A stretch of 64,000 bases of DNA from Thermolongibacillus altinsuensis (lineage in GTDB: Bacteria; Bacillota; Bacilli; Bacillales; Anoxybacillaceae). Under the pieces are notes generated by a model that did no database searches, was not told the origin of the DNA, and worked only from the letters and a program-made list of their open reading frames with translations. The stretch spans positions 155,301-219,300 of the forward strand of contig NZ_SLUL01000005.1 of NCBI RefSeq assembly GCF_004341205.1, written 5' to 3'. Shown here piece by piece: positions 36,964 to 47,530 of the stretch. Numbering within the stretch: the first letter of the stretch is position 1; each line of letters starts with the position of its first letter. Made by a program: the position numbers and the translations under genes.

Positions 36964-39900
36964 ATGGCATTATCAGCGGAGCAAAAAGAACGATTTTCAG
37001 TTCTTTTACAGCAGTTAGAACTTGCTTCTTCGGATTTTGCTCACTACTTTACAGATGCAGGAATTCAAAAAGTGGTCATTGAAAAAGAAAAAAGACGTTG
37101 GCATTTTTACTTGCTATTGCCTTCTATTTTACCTGCCCATATTTATGCATTATTTATGCAACGGTTAAGCGAAAAGTTTCGTCATATTGCTGATGTCAAA
37201 TGCACAATCGAAGCAAGGAACACTTCTTTTAACGAAAAGGAAATTCTTTCGTATTGGCCTGTTTTTGTCGAACAGTTAAATCAAATTTCGTCTCCGCTTG
37301 TCACGTTACTAGCTGAACAACAGCCTTCTGTACGTGGAACGAAATTGATTGTGTTCGTTCGCAACGATGCAGAGGCGATTGCGGTTAAAAAGCGATTTTC
37401 TCAGTTGCTTGCCGAAACGTACCGTTCGTTTGGGTTCCCTCCTTTGCAGCTAGAAACAGAAGTGCGTCATGATCAAGAAGAGTATGAACAATTTTTAGCA
37501 CAAAAACAAAAAGAAGATGAAGAGCGAGCTCTAGCTGCGCTCACAGAAGCCGCTGCTAAACCTTCTAGCGATGAAGCAATCCAAGCAGAAGAAAGCGGTC
37601 CGCTTGTAATCGGGTATCACATTAAAGAGGAAGAAGAAATTCGTCCGCTTGATCAAATTGTTGATGAAGAGCGTCGCGTTGTTGTGCAAGGATATGTTTT
37701 TGATGCAGAGGCAAAAGAACTAAAAAGCGGGCGAACGCTTTTAACATTGAAAATAACCGATTATACAAACTCGATTCTCGTCAAAATGTTTTCTCGCGAT
37801 AAAGAAGATGCACAATTGATGCATCAAATTAAAAAAGGAATGTGGGTTAAAGTAAGAGGAAGCGTACAAAATGACACATTTGTGCGCGATCTCGTTTTAA
37901 TTGCGAACGATATTAACGAAATAAAGCCGCAAGAGCGTCAAGATACGGCTCCGGAAAATGAAAAAAGAGTTGAATTGCATTTGCATACACCGATGAGTCA
38001 GATGGATGCCGTTACGCCTGTGAGCAAGCTGATTGAACAAGCAAAAAAATGGGGACATCCAGCGATTGCGATCACGGATCATGCAGTTGTCCAATCTTTC
38101 CCGGAAGCATACAATGCTGGGAAAAAATACGGAATGAAAATATTATATGGACTAGAAGCCAATATTGTTGATGACGGTGTTCCAATTGCTTATAATGAAG
38201 CGCACCGTTTATTATCTGAGGATACATTTGTTGTTTTTGACGTGGAAACGACGGGGCTTTCCGCTGTGTATGATACGATTATCGAGTTAGCGGCGGTTAA
38301 GGTGAAAAATGGCGAAATTATTGACCGGTTTGAGTCGTTTGCCAACCCTCATCACCCGCTCTCTGCAACAACGATTGAGTTAACAAAAATTACAGACGAT
38401 ATGTTAAAAGACGCACCGGATGTTGAAGAAGTTCTTGAGAAATTTTACCATTGGATTGGCGATTGTGTACTCGTAGCTCATAACGCTAGCTTCGATATCG
38501 GATTTTTAAATGTAGGATTCAAAAAAATCGGCCGCGGAAAAGTAACAAATCCGGTCATTGATACACTTGAATTGGCACGCTTTTTATATCCAGAATTAAA
38601 AAATCATCGTTTAAACACGCTTTGTAAAAAATTTAATATTGAATTGGTACAGCATCACCGCGCGATTTATGATGCGGAGGCGACTGGCTACCTCCTCGTT
38701 CATTTATTAAAAGACGTTCAGGAAAAAGGAATTTTGTATCATGATGAACTAAACAAAGCGTCGAGTGAACAAGGTGGATATCAACGTTCAAGACCGTTTC
38801 ATGCCACATTGCTTGTTCAAAATGATGTCGGGTTGAAAAACTTGTTCAAACTCGTTTCATTTTCTCATATTCATTATTTTTATCGTGTTCCACGTATTCC
38901 GCGCTCTGTATTGCAAAAATATCGTGAAGGAATTCTTGTCGGTTCCGGGTGTGACAAAGGCGAAGTTTTTGAAGCGATGATGCAAAAAGGAATCGAAGAA
39001 GCCGAAAAGTTAGCGACATTTTATGATTTTCTAGAAGTTCATCCGCCAGATGTCTATAAGCCGCTCATTGAAATGGAGTATGTACGCGACGAAGCGGCAT
39101 TGCGTCAAATTATTACGAATATCGTGCAATTAGGTGAAAAGCTTCGCATTCCTGTTGTGGCAACAGGAAATGTTCACTATTTAAATCGTGAAGATAAAAT
39201 TTATCGTAAAATCTTAATTCACTCACAATCAGGGGGAAACCCGCTTAACCGTCATGAACTGCCGGATGTTTATTTTCGCACAACGAATGAAATGCTCGAA
39301 GCGTTTGCGTTTCTTGGAGAAGAAAAAGCAAAAGAAATCGTTGTGACGAACACGCAAAAAATCGCAAACATGATTGAAGAAGTGAAGCCGATTAAAGACG
39401 AACTATATACACCAAAAATTGAAGGAGCAGACGAAGAAATTCGCCGAATGAGCTATGAGCGGGCGAAAAGCATTTATGGCGATCCGCTTCCTGAAATTGT
39501 AGAAAAGCGGCTTGAAAAAGAATTAAAAAGCATCATTGGACATGGCTTTGCGGTCATTTACTTAATTTCGCATAAGCTTGTGAAAAAATCGTTAGATGAT
39601 GGATATCTTGTTGGTTCACGTGGTTCGGTTGGTTCTTCATTTGTAGCGACAATGACTGAAATTACAGAAGTGAATCCTCTTCCGCCGCATTATGTTTGTC
39701 CAAATTGTAAGCATTCGGAATTCTTCGATGACGGTTCGGTCGGTTCAGGTTTTGACTTGCCTGATAAAAACTGTCCAAAATGCGGTACGCGCTATAATAA
39801 AGATGGCCATGATATTCCGTTTGAAACGTTCCTTGGTTTCAAAGGAGATAAAGTACCGGATATTGATTTAAACTTCTCAGGAGAATATCAACCACGAGCA

Positions 39901-41277
39901 CATAACTACACGAAAGTGCTGTTCGGCGAAGATAATGTTTATCGCGCAGGAACGATCGGTACTGTGGCGGATAAAACGGCCTATGGCTTTGTCAAAGCTT
40001 ATGTCAATGATCACAATCTCCAGTTGCGCGGAGCCGAAATCGATCGCTTAGCAGCAGGATGTACAGGGGTGAAACGAACAACAGGACAGCACCCAGGAGG
40101 AATCATCGTTGTTCCTGATTATATGGATATTTATGATTTTTGCCCGATTCAATATCCTGCGGATGATACAAGCGCTGAATGGAGAACAACGCATTTTGAT
40201 TTCCATTCCATTCATGACAACTTACTGAAATTAGATATTCTCGGCCACGATGATCCGACCGTTATTCGCATGCTGCAAGATTTAAGCGGAATTGACCCAA
40301 AAACGATTCCGACAGATGATCCGGAAGTCATGAAAATTTTCAGCAGTACAGAATCGCTCGGGGTTACGCCAGAACAAATTATGTGCAATACGGGGACATT
40401 AGGTATTCCGGAGTTTGGTACGCGATTTGTGCGCCAAATGTTAGAAGAAACAAAACCGAAAACATTTTCTGAACTTGTGCAAATTTCTGGTCTTTCCCAT
40501 GGCACAGACGTATGGCTCGGCAATGCGCAAGAACTCATTCAAAACGGAACATGCACATTGTCTGAAGTCATCGGTTGCCGCGATGATATTATGGTTTATT
40601 TAATTTATCGCGGCTTAGAACCATCTTTAGCGTTTAAAATTATGGAATCTGTCCGCAAAGGAAAAGGACTAACACCAGAATTTGAAGAGGAAATGCGGAA
40701 ACATAACGTCCCTGAATGGTACATTGAATCATGTAAAAAAATTAAATACATGTTCCCGAAAGCCCACGCCGCTGCGTATGTGTTAATGGCGGTACGAATT
40801 GCTTATTTCAAAGTCCATCATCCGCTTCTTTATTACGCTTCTTATTTCACTGTACGCGCGGAAGATTTTGATTTAGATGCCATGATTCAAGGTTCTGCGG
40901 CCATTCGGAAGCGAATTGAAGAAATTAATGCCAAAGGGCTCGATGCATCACCAAAAGAAAAAAGTTTACTAACCGTGCTAGAAGTTGCATTAGAAATGTG
41001 CGAACGCGGTTTTTCGTTCAAAAATATTGACCTGTATCGTTCGCAGGCGACGGAATTTGTCATCGATGGCAACTCGCTCATTCCGCCGTTTAATGCGATC
41101 CCAGGCCTTGGTACAAACGTAGCCTTAAACATCGTTCGCGCAAGAGAAGAAGGGGAATTTTTATCGAAAGAAGATTTGCAACAGCGCGGGAAAGTATCGA
41201 AAACGATTTTAGAATATCTCGAAAGCCGCGGTTGTTTGGATTCTTTACCAGATCACAACCAGCTTTCGCTTTTCTAA
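36964..41277 (+). CDS. polC: DNA polymerase III alpha subunit, PolC type
   Basis: The 1437-residue replicative polymerase of low-GC Gram-positives. In order: N-terminal domain and OB fold (about 230-330), a PHP domain ([14 protein letters not shown] near 336), an inserted DEDD proofreading exonuclease ([20 protein letters not shown] near 421 and [13 protein letters not shown]), a four-Cys zinc site (CPNCKHSE and CPKCG near 910-940), the catalytic palm ([20 protein letters not shown] near 965) and a C-terminal QLSLF, the beta-clamp-binding pentapeptide. All key elements are intact. ATG 36964 follows GGAAGCGAGGG. Confidence 0.98.
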   Translation: MALSAEQKERFSVLLQQLELASSDFAHYFTDAGIQKVVIEKEKRRWHFYLLLPSILPAHIYALFMQRLSEKFRHIADVKCTIEARNTSFNEKEILSYWPVFVEQLNQISSPLVTLLAEQQPSVRGTKLIVFVRNDAEAIAVKKRFSQLLAETYRSFGFPPLQLETEVRHDQEEYEQFLAQKQKEDEERALAALTEAAAKPSSDEAIQAEESGPLVIGYHIKEEEEIRPLDQIVDEERRVVVQGYVFDAEAKELKSGRTLLTLKITDYTNSILVKMFSRDKEDAQLMHQIKKGMWVKVRGSVQNDTFVRDLVLIANDINEIKPQERQDTAPENEKRVELHLHTPMSQMDAVTPVSKLIEQAKKWGHPAIAITDHAVVQSFPEAYNAGKKYGMKILYGLEANIVDDGVPIAYNEAHRLLSEDTFVVFDVETTGLSAVYDTIIELAAVKVKNGEIIDRFESFANPHHPLSATTIELTKITDDMLKDAPDVEEVLEKFYHWIGDCVLVAHNASFDIGFLNVGFKKIGRGKVTNPVIDTLELARFLYPELKNHRLNTLCKKFNIELVQHHRAIYDAEATGYLLVHLLKDVQEKGILYHDELNKASSEQGGYQRSRPFHATLLVQNDVGLKNLFKLVSFSHIHYFYRVPRIPRSVLQKYREGILVGSGCDKGEVFEAMMQKGIEEAEKLATFYDFLEVHPPDVYKPLIEMEYVRDEAALRQIITNIVQLGEKLRIPVVATGNVHYLNREDKIYRKILIHSQSGGNPLNRHELPDVYFRTTNEMLEAFAFLGEEKAKEIVVTNTQKIANMIEEVKPIKDELYTPKIEGADEEIRRMSYERAKSIYGDPLPEIVEKRLEKELKSIIGHGFAVIYLISHKLVKKSLDDGYLVGSRGSVGSSFVATMTEITEVNPLPPHYVCPNCKHSEFFDDGSVGSGFDLPDKNCPKCGTRYNKDGHDIPFETFLGFKGDKVPDIDLNFSGEYQPRAHNYTKVLFGEDNVYRAGTIGTVADKTAYGFVKAYVNDHNLQLRGAEIDRLAAGCTGVKRTTGQHPGGIIVVPDYMDIYDFCPIQYPADDTSAEWRTTHFDFHSIHDNLLKLDILGHDDPTVIRMLQDLSGIDPKTIPTDDPEVMKIFSSTESLGVTPEQIMCNTGTLGIPEFGTRFVRQMLEETKPKTFSELVQISGLSHGTDVWLGNAQELIQNGTCTLSEVIGCRDDIMVYLIYRGLEPSLAFKIMESVRKGKGLTPEFEEEMRKHNVPEWYIESCKKIKYMFPKAHAAAYVLMAVRIAYFKVHHPLLYYASYFTVRAEDFDLDAMIQGSAAIRKRIEEINAKGLDASPKEKSLLTVLEVALEMCERGFSFKNIDLYRSQATEFVIDGNSLIPPFNAIPGLGTNVALNIVRAREEGEFLSKEDLQQRGKVSKTILEYLESRGCLDSLPDHNQLSLF

Positions 41278-41282
41278 GCGAG

Positions 41283-41311
41283 TTGCAATTTTTCTGCCAA
41301 TATGTTATAGT
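41283..41311 (+). promoter_or_regulatory. Strong vegetative promoter of the rimP-nusA-infB operon
   Basis: TTGCAA (41283-41288), 17-base spacer, TATAGT (41306-41311), with a TG extended -10 just upstream. Transcription should begin near 41318, producing a leader of about 140 bases with two hairpins. Confidence 0.75.
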
Positions 41312-41340
41312 TTTAGTGGAAATGGTAAAGATAATCTACG

Positions 41341-41366
41341 GAAAGAGTGGGGAAACCCACTCTTTC
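41341..41366 (+). promoter_or_regulatory. Perfect GAAA-tetraloop hairpin in the rimP leader
   Basis: GAAAGAGTGGG (41341-41351) pairs perfectly with CCCACTCTTTC (41356-41366) around the stable tetraloop GAAA. It has no U-run and is not a terminator. Confidence 0.75.
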
Positions 41367-41396
41367 GCATTGATTTGGCTTTTATCGATCAATGAT

Positions 41397-41426
41397 TCCC
41401 TGCGTTTACAGCAAGGGATTTTCTTC
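41397..41426 (+). terminator. Weak attenuator-like terminator in the rimP-nusA leader
   Basis: TCCCTGC (41397-41403) pairs with GCAAGGGA (41411-41418) with one bulged base, followed by an interrupted T-tract (TTTTCTTC from 41419). A weak stem with a poor U-run is typical of NusA-dependent terminators. In B. subtilis, NusA is known to autoregulate its operon through a terminator in this leader; equivalence here is inference from position and features. Confidence 0.5.
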
Positions 41427-41457
41427 ATTATGGAGACATGCGGTTAGGAGGAAACAA

Positions 41458-41928
41458 ATGAAAAAAGTCACAGAAATCGTTGAGGAGCTTGTGACACCGA
41501 TTCTTGATGAAATGAACTTAGAACTAGTCGACATTGAATATGTGAAAGAAGGTAAAAATTGGTTCCTTCGCGTTTTTATTGATTCAGAAACAGGTGTAGA
41601 TATCGAACAGTGTGGAATGGTTAGCGAACAATTAAGTGAAAAATTGGATGAAGTCGATCCAATTCCGTACAACTATTTTCTAGAGGTATCGTCACCGGGG
41701 GCAGAGCGCCCGCTGAAAAAAGCAGCTGATTTTGAACGTGCTGTCGGTAAAAATATTTACGTAAAAACATATGAACCGATTGAAGGAGAAAAAGAATTTG
41801 AAGGATTGCTTGTCGGTTTTGATGGAGATACGGTGACAATGGAAGTCAAACATAAAACAAAGAAAAAGACGATCGCCATTCCATATAAGAAAATTGCAAG
41901 CGCAAGACTTGCTATTATCTTTTTCTAA
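41458..41928 (+). CDS. rimP: Ribosome maturation factor RimP
   Basis: 156 residues from ATG 41458, preceded by TTAGGAGGAAACAA; the longer ORF upstream is leader sequence. RimP assists 30S assembly. Motifs: [39 protein letters not shown] and [20 protein letters not shown]. First gene of the nusA operon. Confidence 0.96.
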   Translation: MKKVTEIVEELVTPILDEMNLELVDIEYVKEGKNWFLRVFIDSETGVDIEQCGMVSEQLSEKLDEVDPIPYNYFLEVSSPGAERPLKKAADFERAVGKNIYVKTYEPIEGEKEFEGLLVGFDGDTVTMEVKHKTKKKTIAIPYKKIASARLAIIFF

Positions 41929-41955
41929 TCATTTTTAAAGGGGGACTACCGTTTC

Positions 41956-43077
41956 ATGAACACGGAATTGTTAGATGCCTTAGCTGCGCTGGAGAGAGAT
42001 AAGGGCATTAGTAAAGATGTGTTGATTGAGGCCATTGAGGCGGCGATTGTATCCGCTTATAAACGCAACTTCAATCAAGCGCAAAACGTGCGCGTTGATT
42101 TTAACCAAGAAACAGGGACGATCCGCGTTTTTGCACGCAAAGAAGTTGTTGAAGAAGTATACGATACCCGCTTAGAAATTGCTTTAGAAGAGGCACGGCG
42201 CATCAATCCGAATTATCAAGTTGGCGATATTGTCGAAATCGAAGTGACACCAAGAGATTTTGGACGCATTGCGGCTCAAACAGCGAAACAGGTTGTTACG
42301 CAGCGCGTTCGCGAAGCAGAACGCGGCGTTATTTATGCAGAATTTGTTGATCGCGAAGAAGATATTATGACTGGAATCGTGCAGCGTACCGACTCAAAAT
42401 TTATTTATGTCAGCCTTGGCAAGATTGAGGCGCTTTTGCCTGTAAGTGAACAAATGCCAAACGAAACTTACAAACCGCATGATCGCATTAAAGTGTATAT
42501 TACAAAAGTAGAAAAGACGACAAAGGGTCCGCAAATTTATGTATCGCGAACACATCCAGGATTGCTTAAACGCCTTTTTGAACTTGAAGTTCCGGAAATT
42601 TATGATGGAACAGTTGAAATTAAATCCATTGCTCGTGAAGCTGGAGATCGCTCAAAAATTTCGGTTCACTCTGACAATCCAGAAGTGGATCCGGTTGGTG
42701 CGTGTGTCGGTCCAAAAGGGCAGCGCGTTCAAGCGATTGTGAATGAGTTGAAAGGTGAAAAAATCGACATTGTTCGCTGGTCTGCTGATCCGGTTGAATT
42801 TGTAGCGAACGCATTGAGTCCATCGAAAGTGCTCGATGTCATTGTCCACGAAGAAGAAAAAGCGACAACGGTCATCGTTCCTGATTATCAATTGTCACTG
42901 GCGATCGGAAAACGAGGACAAAATGCTCGTTTAGCGGCGAAATTAACCAATTGGAAAATCGATATTAAAAGTCAATCGGAGGCAGAAAAATTAGGGATTT
43001 ATCCTCGTTCTTCATCACTTGTGGTCGATCGTCATGAAGATGAGTCGCTTGATTTGGAAAACAATGAAGCCGAGTGA
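41956..43077 (+). CDS. nusA: Transcription termination/antitermination protein NusA
   Basis: A 373-residue NusA of the short Gram-positive type: N-terminal RNA polymerase-binding domain (EAIEAAIVSAYKRNFNQAQN), an S1 domain (about 130-200, GIVQRTDSKFIYVSLGKIEA) and two KH domains (GACVGPKGQRVQAIVNELKG; LAIGKRGQNARLAAKLTNWK). It lacks the C-terminal repeats of E. coli NusA, which is normal in Bacillus. The weak hairpin upstream of rimP is a plausible autoregulatory target. Confidence 0.97.
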   Translation: MNTELLDALAALERDKGISKDVLIEAIEAAIVSAYKRNFNQAQNVRVDFNQETGTIRVFARKEVVEEVYDTRLEIALEEARRINPNYQVGDIVEIEVTPRDFGRIAAQTAKQVVTQRVREAERGVIYAEFVDREEDIMTGIVQRTDSKFIYVSLGKIEALLPVSEQMPNETYKPHDRIKVYITKVEKTTKGPQIYVSRTHPGLLKRLFELEVPEIYDGTVEIKSIAREAGDRSKISVHSDNPEVDPVGACVGPKGQRVQAIVNELKGEKIDIVRWSADPVEFVANALSPSKVLDVIVHEEEKATTVIVPDYQLSLAIGKRGQNARLAAKLTNWKIDIKSQSEAEKLGIYPRSSSLVVDRHEDESLDLENNEAE

Positions 43078-43091
43078 GGGGTGAGAAAAAG

Positions 43092-43382
43092 ATGGCAACT
43101 CACAAAAAAGTTCCGTTGCGCAAATGTGTCGTAACGGGAGAAATGAAGCCGAAGAAAGAACTCATCCGCATCGTTCGTTCAAAAGAAGGAATCGTATCGA
43201 TTGATCCAACAGGAAAAAAACCGGGTCGCGGCGCTTATTTAACATTAGATAAAGAATGTATTTTATTAGCAAAAAAGAAAAACATTTTAGCACATCACTT
43301 AAAAGCAGAAGTCGATGATTCGATTTATGAAGAGTTGTTGCAGTTAGCCGAGAAGGAGACCGGTACAGAAGATGAACAATAA
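43092..43382 (+). CDS. rnpM: RNase P modulator RnpM (YlxR)
   Basis: 96 residues from ATG 43092, with GAGGGGTGAG upstream; the extension to GTG 43074 is rejected. The YlxR signature is present: [20 protein letters not shown] and [20 protein letters not shown]. In B. subtilis this protein binds the RNase P RNA and modulates its activity. It overlaps ylxQ by 11 bases. Confidence 0.9.
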   Translation: MATHKKVPLRKCVVTGEMKPKKELIRIVRSKEGIVSIDPTGKKPGRGAYLTLDKECILLAKKKNILAHHLKAEVDDSIYEELLQLAEKETGTEDEQ

Positions 43383-43671
43383 AAAATGGGCTTCCTTACT
43401 CGGATTGGCTAATCGAGCACGGAAAGTCATTTCTGGCGAAGAACTTGTTGTGAAAGAAATTCAACGCGGACGTGCAAAGCTCGTCATCCTTTCTGAAGAT
43501 GCGTCTGACAATACAAAGAAAAAAATTACGGATAAATGTACGTTCTATCGCGTTCCGCTTTGTAAAGTAGCGGATCGTTATGAGCTTGGATGGGCGATCG
43601 GAAAGGGAGCGAGAGTGGTTGTCGCCGTTATTGACGAAGGGTTTGCAAAAAAATTGCAAACAATGCTCTAA
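43372..43671 (+). CDS. ylxQ: L7Ae-family ribosome-associated protein YlxQ
   Basis: A 99-residue member of the L7Ae/L30e/S12e family ([60 protein letters not shown]). It probably binds kink-turn RNA, but its cellular target is not established. It overlaps rnpM and precedes infB by 18 bases. Confidence 0.9.
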   Translation: MNNKKWASLLGLANRARKVISGEELVVKEIQRGRAKLVILSEDASDNTKKKITDKCTFYRVPLCKVADRYELGWAIGKGARVVVAVIDEGFAKKLQTML

Positions 43672-43689
43672 CATTTTGGGGGTGAATCT

Positions 43690-45885
43690 ATGTCAAAGAT
43701 GCGTGTGTATGAGTACGCAAAAAAGCATAATCTTTCTAGTAAAGATGTCATTCATAAATTAAAAGAGATGGATATTGAAGTTTCCAATCATATGGCAATG
43801 ATCGAATCGGATGTTGTTGAAAAATTAGATCGTTCATTTAATCAAAAAGAAGAACCAAAAGTACAAGAAAAACCAAAAGTACAAGAAAAACAACCAGTAA
43901 AGAAAACTGTCGTTGAAGAGTTCGATGATGATGATGCCGTAATTCAAAAGAAAGTTCCGATTAAAAAAGGCGGAGCGAAAAATCGCGAAGGGAAAAAACA
44001 CGACTTGCAAATTCAACAACAAGAAAAGAAAATTTTCAATAACAAAAAAAATAAGAATAAAAATAAAAAACAAAAACCGCAGCAAGCTCAAGCTCCGCAA
44101 CAAGAAATGCAAAAGAAAAAAGAAAAAGAGCTTCCGAAAAAGATTACATTTGAAGGTTCTTTAACCGTTGCCGAATTAGCGAAAAAACTTGGAAAAGAGC
44201 CATCAGAAATTATTAAAAAATTATTTATGCTCGGCGTTATGGCAACGATCAACCAAGAATTAGATAAAGATGCGATTGAACTTATTTGTTCTGATTATGG
44301 AGTCGAAGTGGAAGAAAAGGTTACAATTGATGAAACCGATTTTGAATCGATCGAAATTGTCGACGATCCTGAAGATTTAGTAGAACGACCACCAGTTGTC
44401 ACCATCATGGGACACGTTGACCACGGAAAAACAACGCTTCTTGACTCCATTCGTCATACAAAAGTGACCGAGCAAGAAGCGGGAGGAATTACGCAACATA
44501 TTGGTGCTTATCAAGTCGTTGTAAACGGCAAAAAAATTACGTTCTTAGACACTCCAGGACACGAAGCGTTTACAACGATGCGGGCAAGAGGTGCACAAGT
44601 AACAGATATTGTTGTTCTTGTTGTCGCAGCGGATGATGGTGTCATGCCGCAAACGGTGGAAGCGATTAATCACGCGAAAGCGGCGAACGTTCCAATTATT
44701 GTTGCGGTCAACAAAATCGATAAACCAACAGCGAATCCAGAACGCGTCATGCAAGAGTTGATGGAATATAACCTCATTCCGGAAGAATGGGGCGGCGATA
44801 CAATTTATTGCAAACTCTCTGCTTTAACAGGCGAAGGAATTGACCATTTATTAGAAATGATTCTTCTTGTTAGTGAAATGGAGGAGCTTAAGGCGAATCC
44901 AAATCGTCGTGCGACAGGAACAGTCATCGAAGCAAAACTAGATAAAGGTCGCGGACCAGTGGCCACATTGCTCGTTCAATCTGGAACATTGCGCGTCGGT
45001 GATCCGATTGTCGTTGGATGCACATATGGTCGTGTGCGGGCAATGACAAACGATGTTGGTCGTCGCGTGAAAGAAGCAGGTCCTTCCATGCCAGTCGAAA
45101 TTACAGGATTAAACGAAGTGCCACAAGCAGGCGACCGTTTTATGGTATTTGAAGATGAGAAAAAAGCGCGTCAAATTGGTGAAGCGCGTGCACAAAAACA
45201 ATTGATGCAGCAGCGAACAATGAAAACGCGCGTAAGCCTTGACGACTTGTTTGAACAAATTAAACAAGGAGAAATGAAAGAACTAAACCTTATTGTGAAA
45301 GCGGATGTTCAAGGTTCCGTTGAAGCGTTAGTAGCGGCGCTGCAAAAAATTGATGTCGAAGGAGTTCGAGTGAAAATTATCCATACGGGTGTCGGTGCGA
45401 TTACAGAGTCTGATATTATTTTAGCTTCGGCATCAAATGCGATTGTCATCGGCTTTAATGTTCGTCCAGACGCCAATGCGAAACGTGTTGCTGAATCCGA
45501 AAAGGTTGACATTCGTCTACACCGCATTATTTATAAAGTGATTGAAGAGATTGAAGCAGCGATGAAAGGAATGCTTGACCCTGAATACGAAGAAAAAGTA
45601 ATCGGTCAGGCAGAAGTTCGTCAAACATTTAAAGTATCAAAAGTCGGAACGATTGCAGGTTGCTATGTGACAGAGGGTAAAATTACGCGCGATAGCAGCG
45701 TTCGCCTCATTCGCCAAGGTGTTGTCATTTATGAAGGGCAAGTTGACACGCTCAAACGTTTCAAAGACGATGTCAAAGAAGTCATGCAAGGTTACGAATG
45801 TGGCTTGACAATTAAAAACTTCAATGACATTAAAGAAGGCGACATTATTGAGGCGTACATTATGCAGGAAGTCGAACGGAAATGA
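43690..45885 (+). CDS. infB: Translation initiation factor IF-2
   Basis: A 731-residue IF-2. N-terminal helix-turn-helix domain ([20 protein letters not shown]), then a Lys/Asn/Gln-rich low-complexity linker (about 55-155) with an 18-base DNA duplication, a second N-domain ([20 protein letters not shown]), and the G domain with GHVDHGKTT near residue 240, DTPGHEAF and NKIDK. Domains II-IV follow. It recruits initiator tRNA to the 30S subunit. ATG 43690 follows TTGGGGGTGAATCT. Slightly longer than B. subtilis (716) because of the linker. Confidence 0.98.
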   Translation: MSKMRVYEYAKKHNLSSKDVIHKLKEMDIEVSNHMAMIESDVVEKLDRSFNQKEEPKVQEKPKVQEKQPVKKTVVEEFDDDDAVIQKKVPIKKGGAKNREGKKHDLQIQQQEKKIFNNKKNKNKNKKQKPQQAQAPQQEMQKKKEKELPKKITFEGSLTVAELAKKLGKEPSEIIKKLFMLGVMATINQELDKDAIELICSDYGVEVEEKVTIDETDFESIEIVDDPEDLVERPPVVTIMGHVDHGKTTLLDSIRHTKVTEQEAGGITQHIGAYQVVVNGKKITFLDTPGHEAFTTMRARGAQVTDIVVLVVAADDGVMPQTVEAINHAKAANVPIIVAVNKIDKPTANPERVMQELMEYNLIPEEWGGDTIYCKLSALTGEGIDHLLEMILLVSEMEELKANPNRRATGTVIEAKLDKGRGPVATLLVQSGTLRVGDPIVVGCTYGRVRAMTNDVGRRVKEAGPSMPVEITGLNEVPQAGDRFMVFEDEKKARQIGEARAQKQLMQQRTMKTRVSLDDLFEQIKQGEMKELNLIVKADVQGSVEALVAALQKIDVEGVRVKIIHTGVGAITESDIILASASNAIVIGFNVRPDANAKRVAESEKVDIRLHRIIYKVIEEIEAAMKGMLDPEYEEKVIGQAEVRQTFKVSKVGTIAGCYVTEGKITRDSSVRLIRQGVVIYEGQVDTLKRFKDDVKEVMQGYECGLTIKNFNDIKEGDIIEAYIMQEVERK
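43855..43890 (+). repeat. 18-bp tandem duplication in the infB linker
   Basis: Two perfect copies of an 18-base unit (CCAAAAGTACAAGAAAAA) encode PKVQEK twice within the IF-2 low-complexity linker. In-frame and without effect on the folded domains. Confidence 0.9.
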
Positions 45886-46160
45886 TTGGCTACGTTCAAT
45901 GCGAATGTATCATTTATGATGTACAATCGTTAAAAGAAAAGCGAGCCGTGTTACAGCGCATTGTCACACGGCTCAAACAAAAATATAATGTATCAGTAGC
46001 AGAAATTGATTTTCAAGATACTTGGCAGCGCACAAAGCTCGGTATTGTCTCTATTACAGCCAATCGCACGGCAACCGAGCAGGAACTGCATCGTGCATTG
46101 CAAATGATTGATTCGTTTCCGGAGATTGAACGTACCATTACTACGTTCGAATGGTTTTAA
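45882..46160 (+). CDS. ylxP: DUF503 family protein YlxP
   Basis: A 92-residue conserved protein ([40 protein letters not shown]) whose ATG overlaps the infB stop (ATGA). Neighbours are all ribosome-assembly or translation genes; a role there is inferred. No catalytic motif is visible. Confidence 0.9.
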   Translation: MIGYVQCECIIYDVQSLKEKRAVLQRIVTRLKQKYNVSVAEIDFQDTWQRTKLGIVSITANRTATEQELHRALQMIDSFPEIERTITTFEWF

Positions 46161-46179
46161 TTGTTGCGAGGTGATCAAG

Positions 46180-46560
46180 ATGAGCAATTTGCGCGCAACT
46201 CGTGTTGGTGAGCAAATGAAAAAAGAGTTAAGTGACATTATCGGTCGCAAAATTAAAGACCCGCGCATCGGTTTTGTCACGGTAACGGATGTTCGCGTAA
46301 CGGGGGATTTGCAGCAAGCAAAAGTATATATTTCTGTTCTTGGTGATGAAGAACAAAAGAAAAATACGCTAAAAGGCTTAGCGAAAGCGACAGGATTTAT
46401 TCGATCTGAAATTGGCCAACGAATCCGCTTGCGCAAAACACCAGAAATTTATTTTGAAATTGATGAATCGATTGACTATGGTATGCGCATCGAAAGTTTA
46501 ATCAAACAAATTTCGCAAGAAAAAGAAAATAAAGAAGATAAAGAGAATAAAGAAGAGTAA
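46180..46560 (+). CDS. rbfA: Ribosome-binding factor A
   Basis: About 126 residues from ATG 46180, preceded by GAGGTGATCA; the upstream reading overlaps ylxP. KH-like 30S maturation factor: [40 protein letters not shown] and [12 protein letters not shown]. The last dozen residues form a [12 protein letters not shown] low-complexity tail. A small hairpin follows the stop. Confidence 0.95.
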   Translation: MSNLRATRVGEQMKKELSDIIGRKIKDPRIGFVTVTDVRVTGDLQQAKVYISVLGDEEQKKNTLKGLAKATGFIRSEIGQRIRLRKTPEIYFEIDESIDYGMRIESLIKQISQEKENKEDKENKEE

Positions 46561-46582
46561 TGGATAGACATTCGTCTATCCA
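46561..46582 (+). repeat. Hairpin directly after the rbfA stop
   Basis: TGGATAGAC (46561-46569) pairs perfectly with GTCTATCCA (46574-46582) around a 4-base loop. Only three Ts follow, so it is at most a weak terminator; it may protect or process the message between rbfA and truB. Confidence 0.6.
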
Positions 46583-46608
46583 TTTCCATTATCGAGGAGT
46601 GGCTATAA

Positions 46609-47505
46609 ATGGACGGTGTATTGTTGCTGAATAAACCGATCGGGATGACTTCTCATGATTGTGTGATGAAAATTAGAAAAATGTTTAAAACAAAAAAAGT
46701 AGGTCACACCGGAACATTAGATCCAGACGTTTCAGGGGTTTTGCCCATTTGCATCGGCAAAGCAACAAAAATTGTAGAATTTTTAACGGCCGAGCGTAAA
46801 ACGTATGAAGGAGAAGTCACATTAGGCGTGGCGACAACGACAGAAGATGCTTCTGGAGAGGTTGTTGCTGAAAGAAAAATCGAGCGTCCGTTGACGCGAA
46901 AGGAAATTTTAAGCGCATTGGAAAAGTTAACGGGAGAAATTGAACAAATTCCACCCATGTATTCAGCTATTAAAGTAAATGGAAAAAAGTTATATGAATA
47001 TGCGCGAGCGGGAATTGAAATCGAACGACCGAAACGCAAAGTGACTGTTTACGAACTCGAATTGTTAGATAACCGTGAACAGTTTATGGGCGAAACGATT
47101 TCATTTCGTTTTCGTGTGACATGTAGTAAAGGTACATACGTTCGAACTTTAGCGGTGATGATTGGTGAACAATTAGGCTATCCAGCTCACATGTCTGATC
47201 TCATTCGTACGGCTTCTGGCTCATTTACGCTTGAGCAATGCGTCACCTTTGAACAAATTGAACAAAAAATGAACGAAAATGCACATCAAGATCTGTTATT
47301 ATCCATTGAACAAGCGCTTTCTCATTTGCCGAAATACGAAATAAGTGATAAAGTAGCAGAGAAAGTAAAAAATGGTGCTGTTTTACCTGCGCCGAGCACG
47401 TTTCAAGAAAAAATGCTTGTTGTGAATGCGCACCATGAAGCGTTGGCGTTATACATTCCTCATCCGACGAAACCGAATTACATCAAACCATTAAAAGTGT
47501 TTTAA
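46609..47505 (+). CDS. truB: tRNA pseudouridine-55 synthase TruB
   Basis: A 298-residue synthase for pseudouridine 55 in the tRNA T-loop. N-terminal GVLLLNKPIGMTSHDCVMKI, catalytic Asp in GHTGTLDPDVSGVLPICIGK, YEGEVTLGVATTTEDASGE, PPMYSAIKVNGKKLYEYAR and a C-terminal PUA-like part. Length is normal. ATG follows TCGAGGAGTGGCTATAA. Confidence 0.97.
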   Translation: MDGVLLLNKPIGMTSHDCVMKIRKMFKTKKVGHTGTLDPDVSGVLPICIGKATKIVEFLTAERKTYEGEVTLGVATTTEDASGEVVAERKIERPLTRKEILSALEKLTGEIEQIPPMYSAIKVNGKKLYEYARAGIEIERPKRKVTVYELELLDNREQFMGETISFRFRVTCSKGTYVRTLAVMIGEQLGYPAHMSDLIRTASGSFTLEQCVTFEQIEQKMNENAHQDLLLSIEQALSHLPKYEISDKVAEKVKNGAVLPAPSTFQEKMLVVNAHHEALALYIPHPTKPNYIKPLKVF

Positions 47506-47530
47506 AAGTGGAATTATAGAAGGTGAAGAT

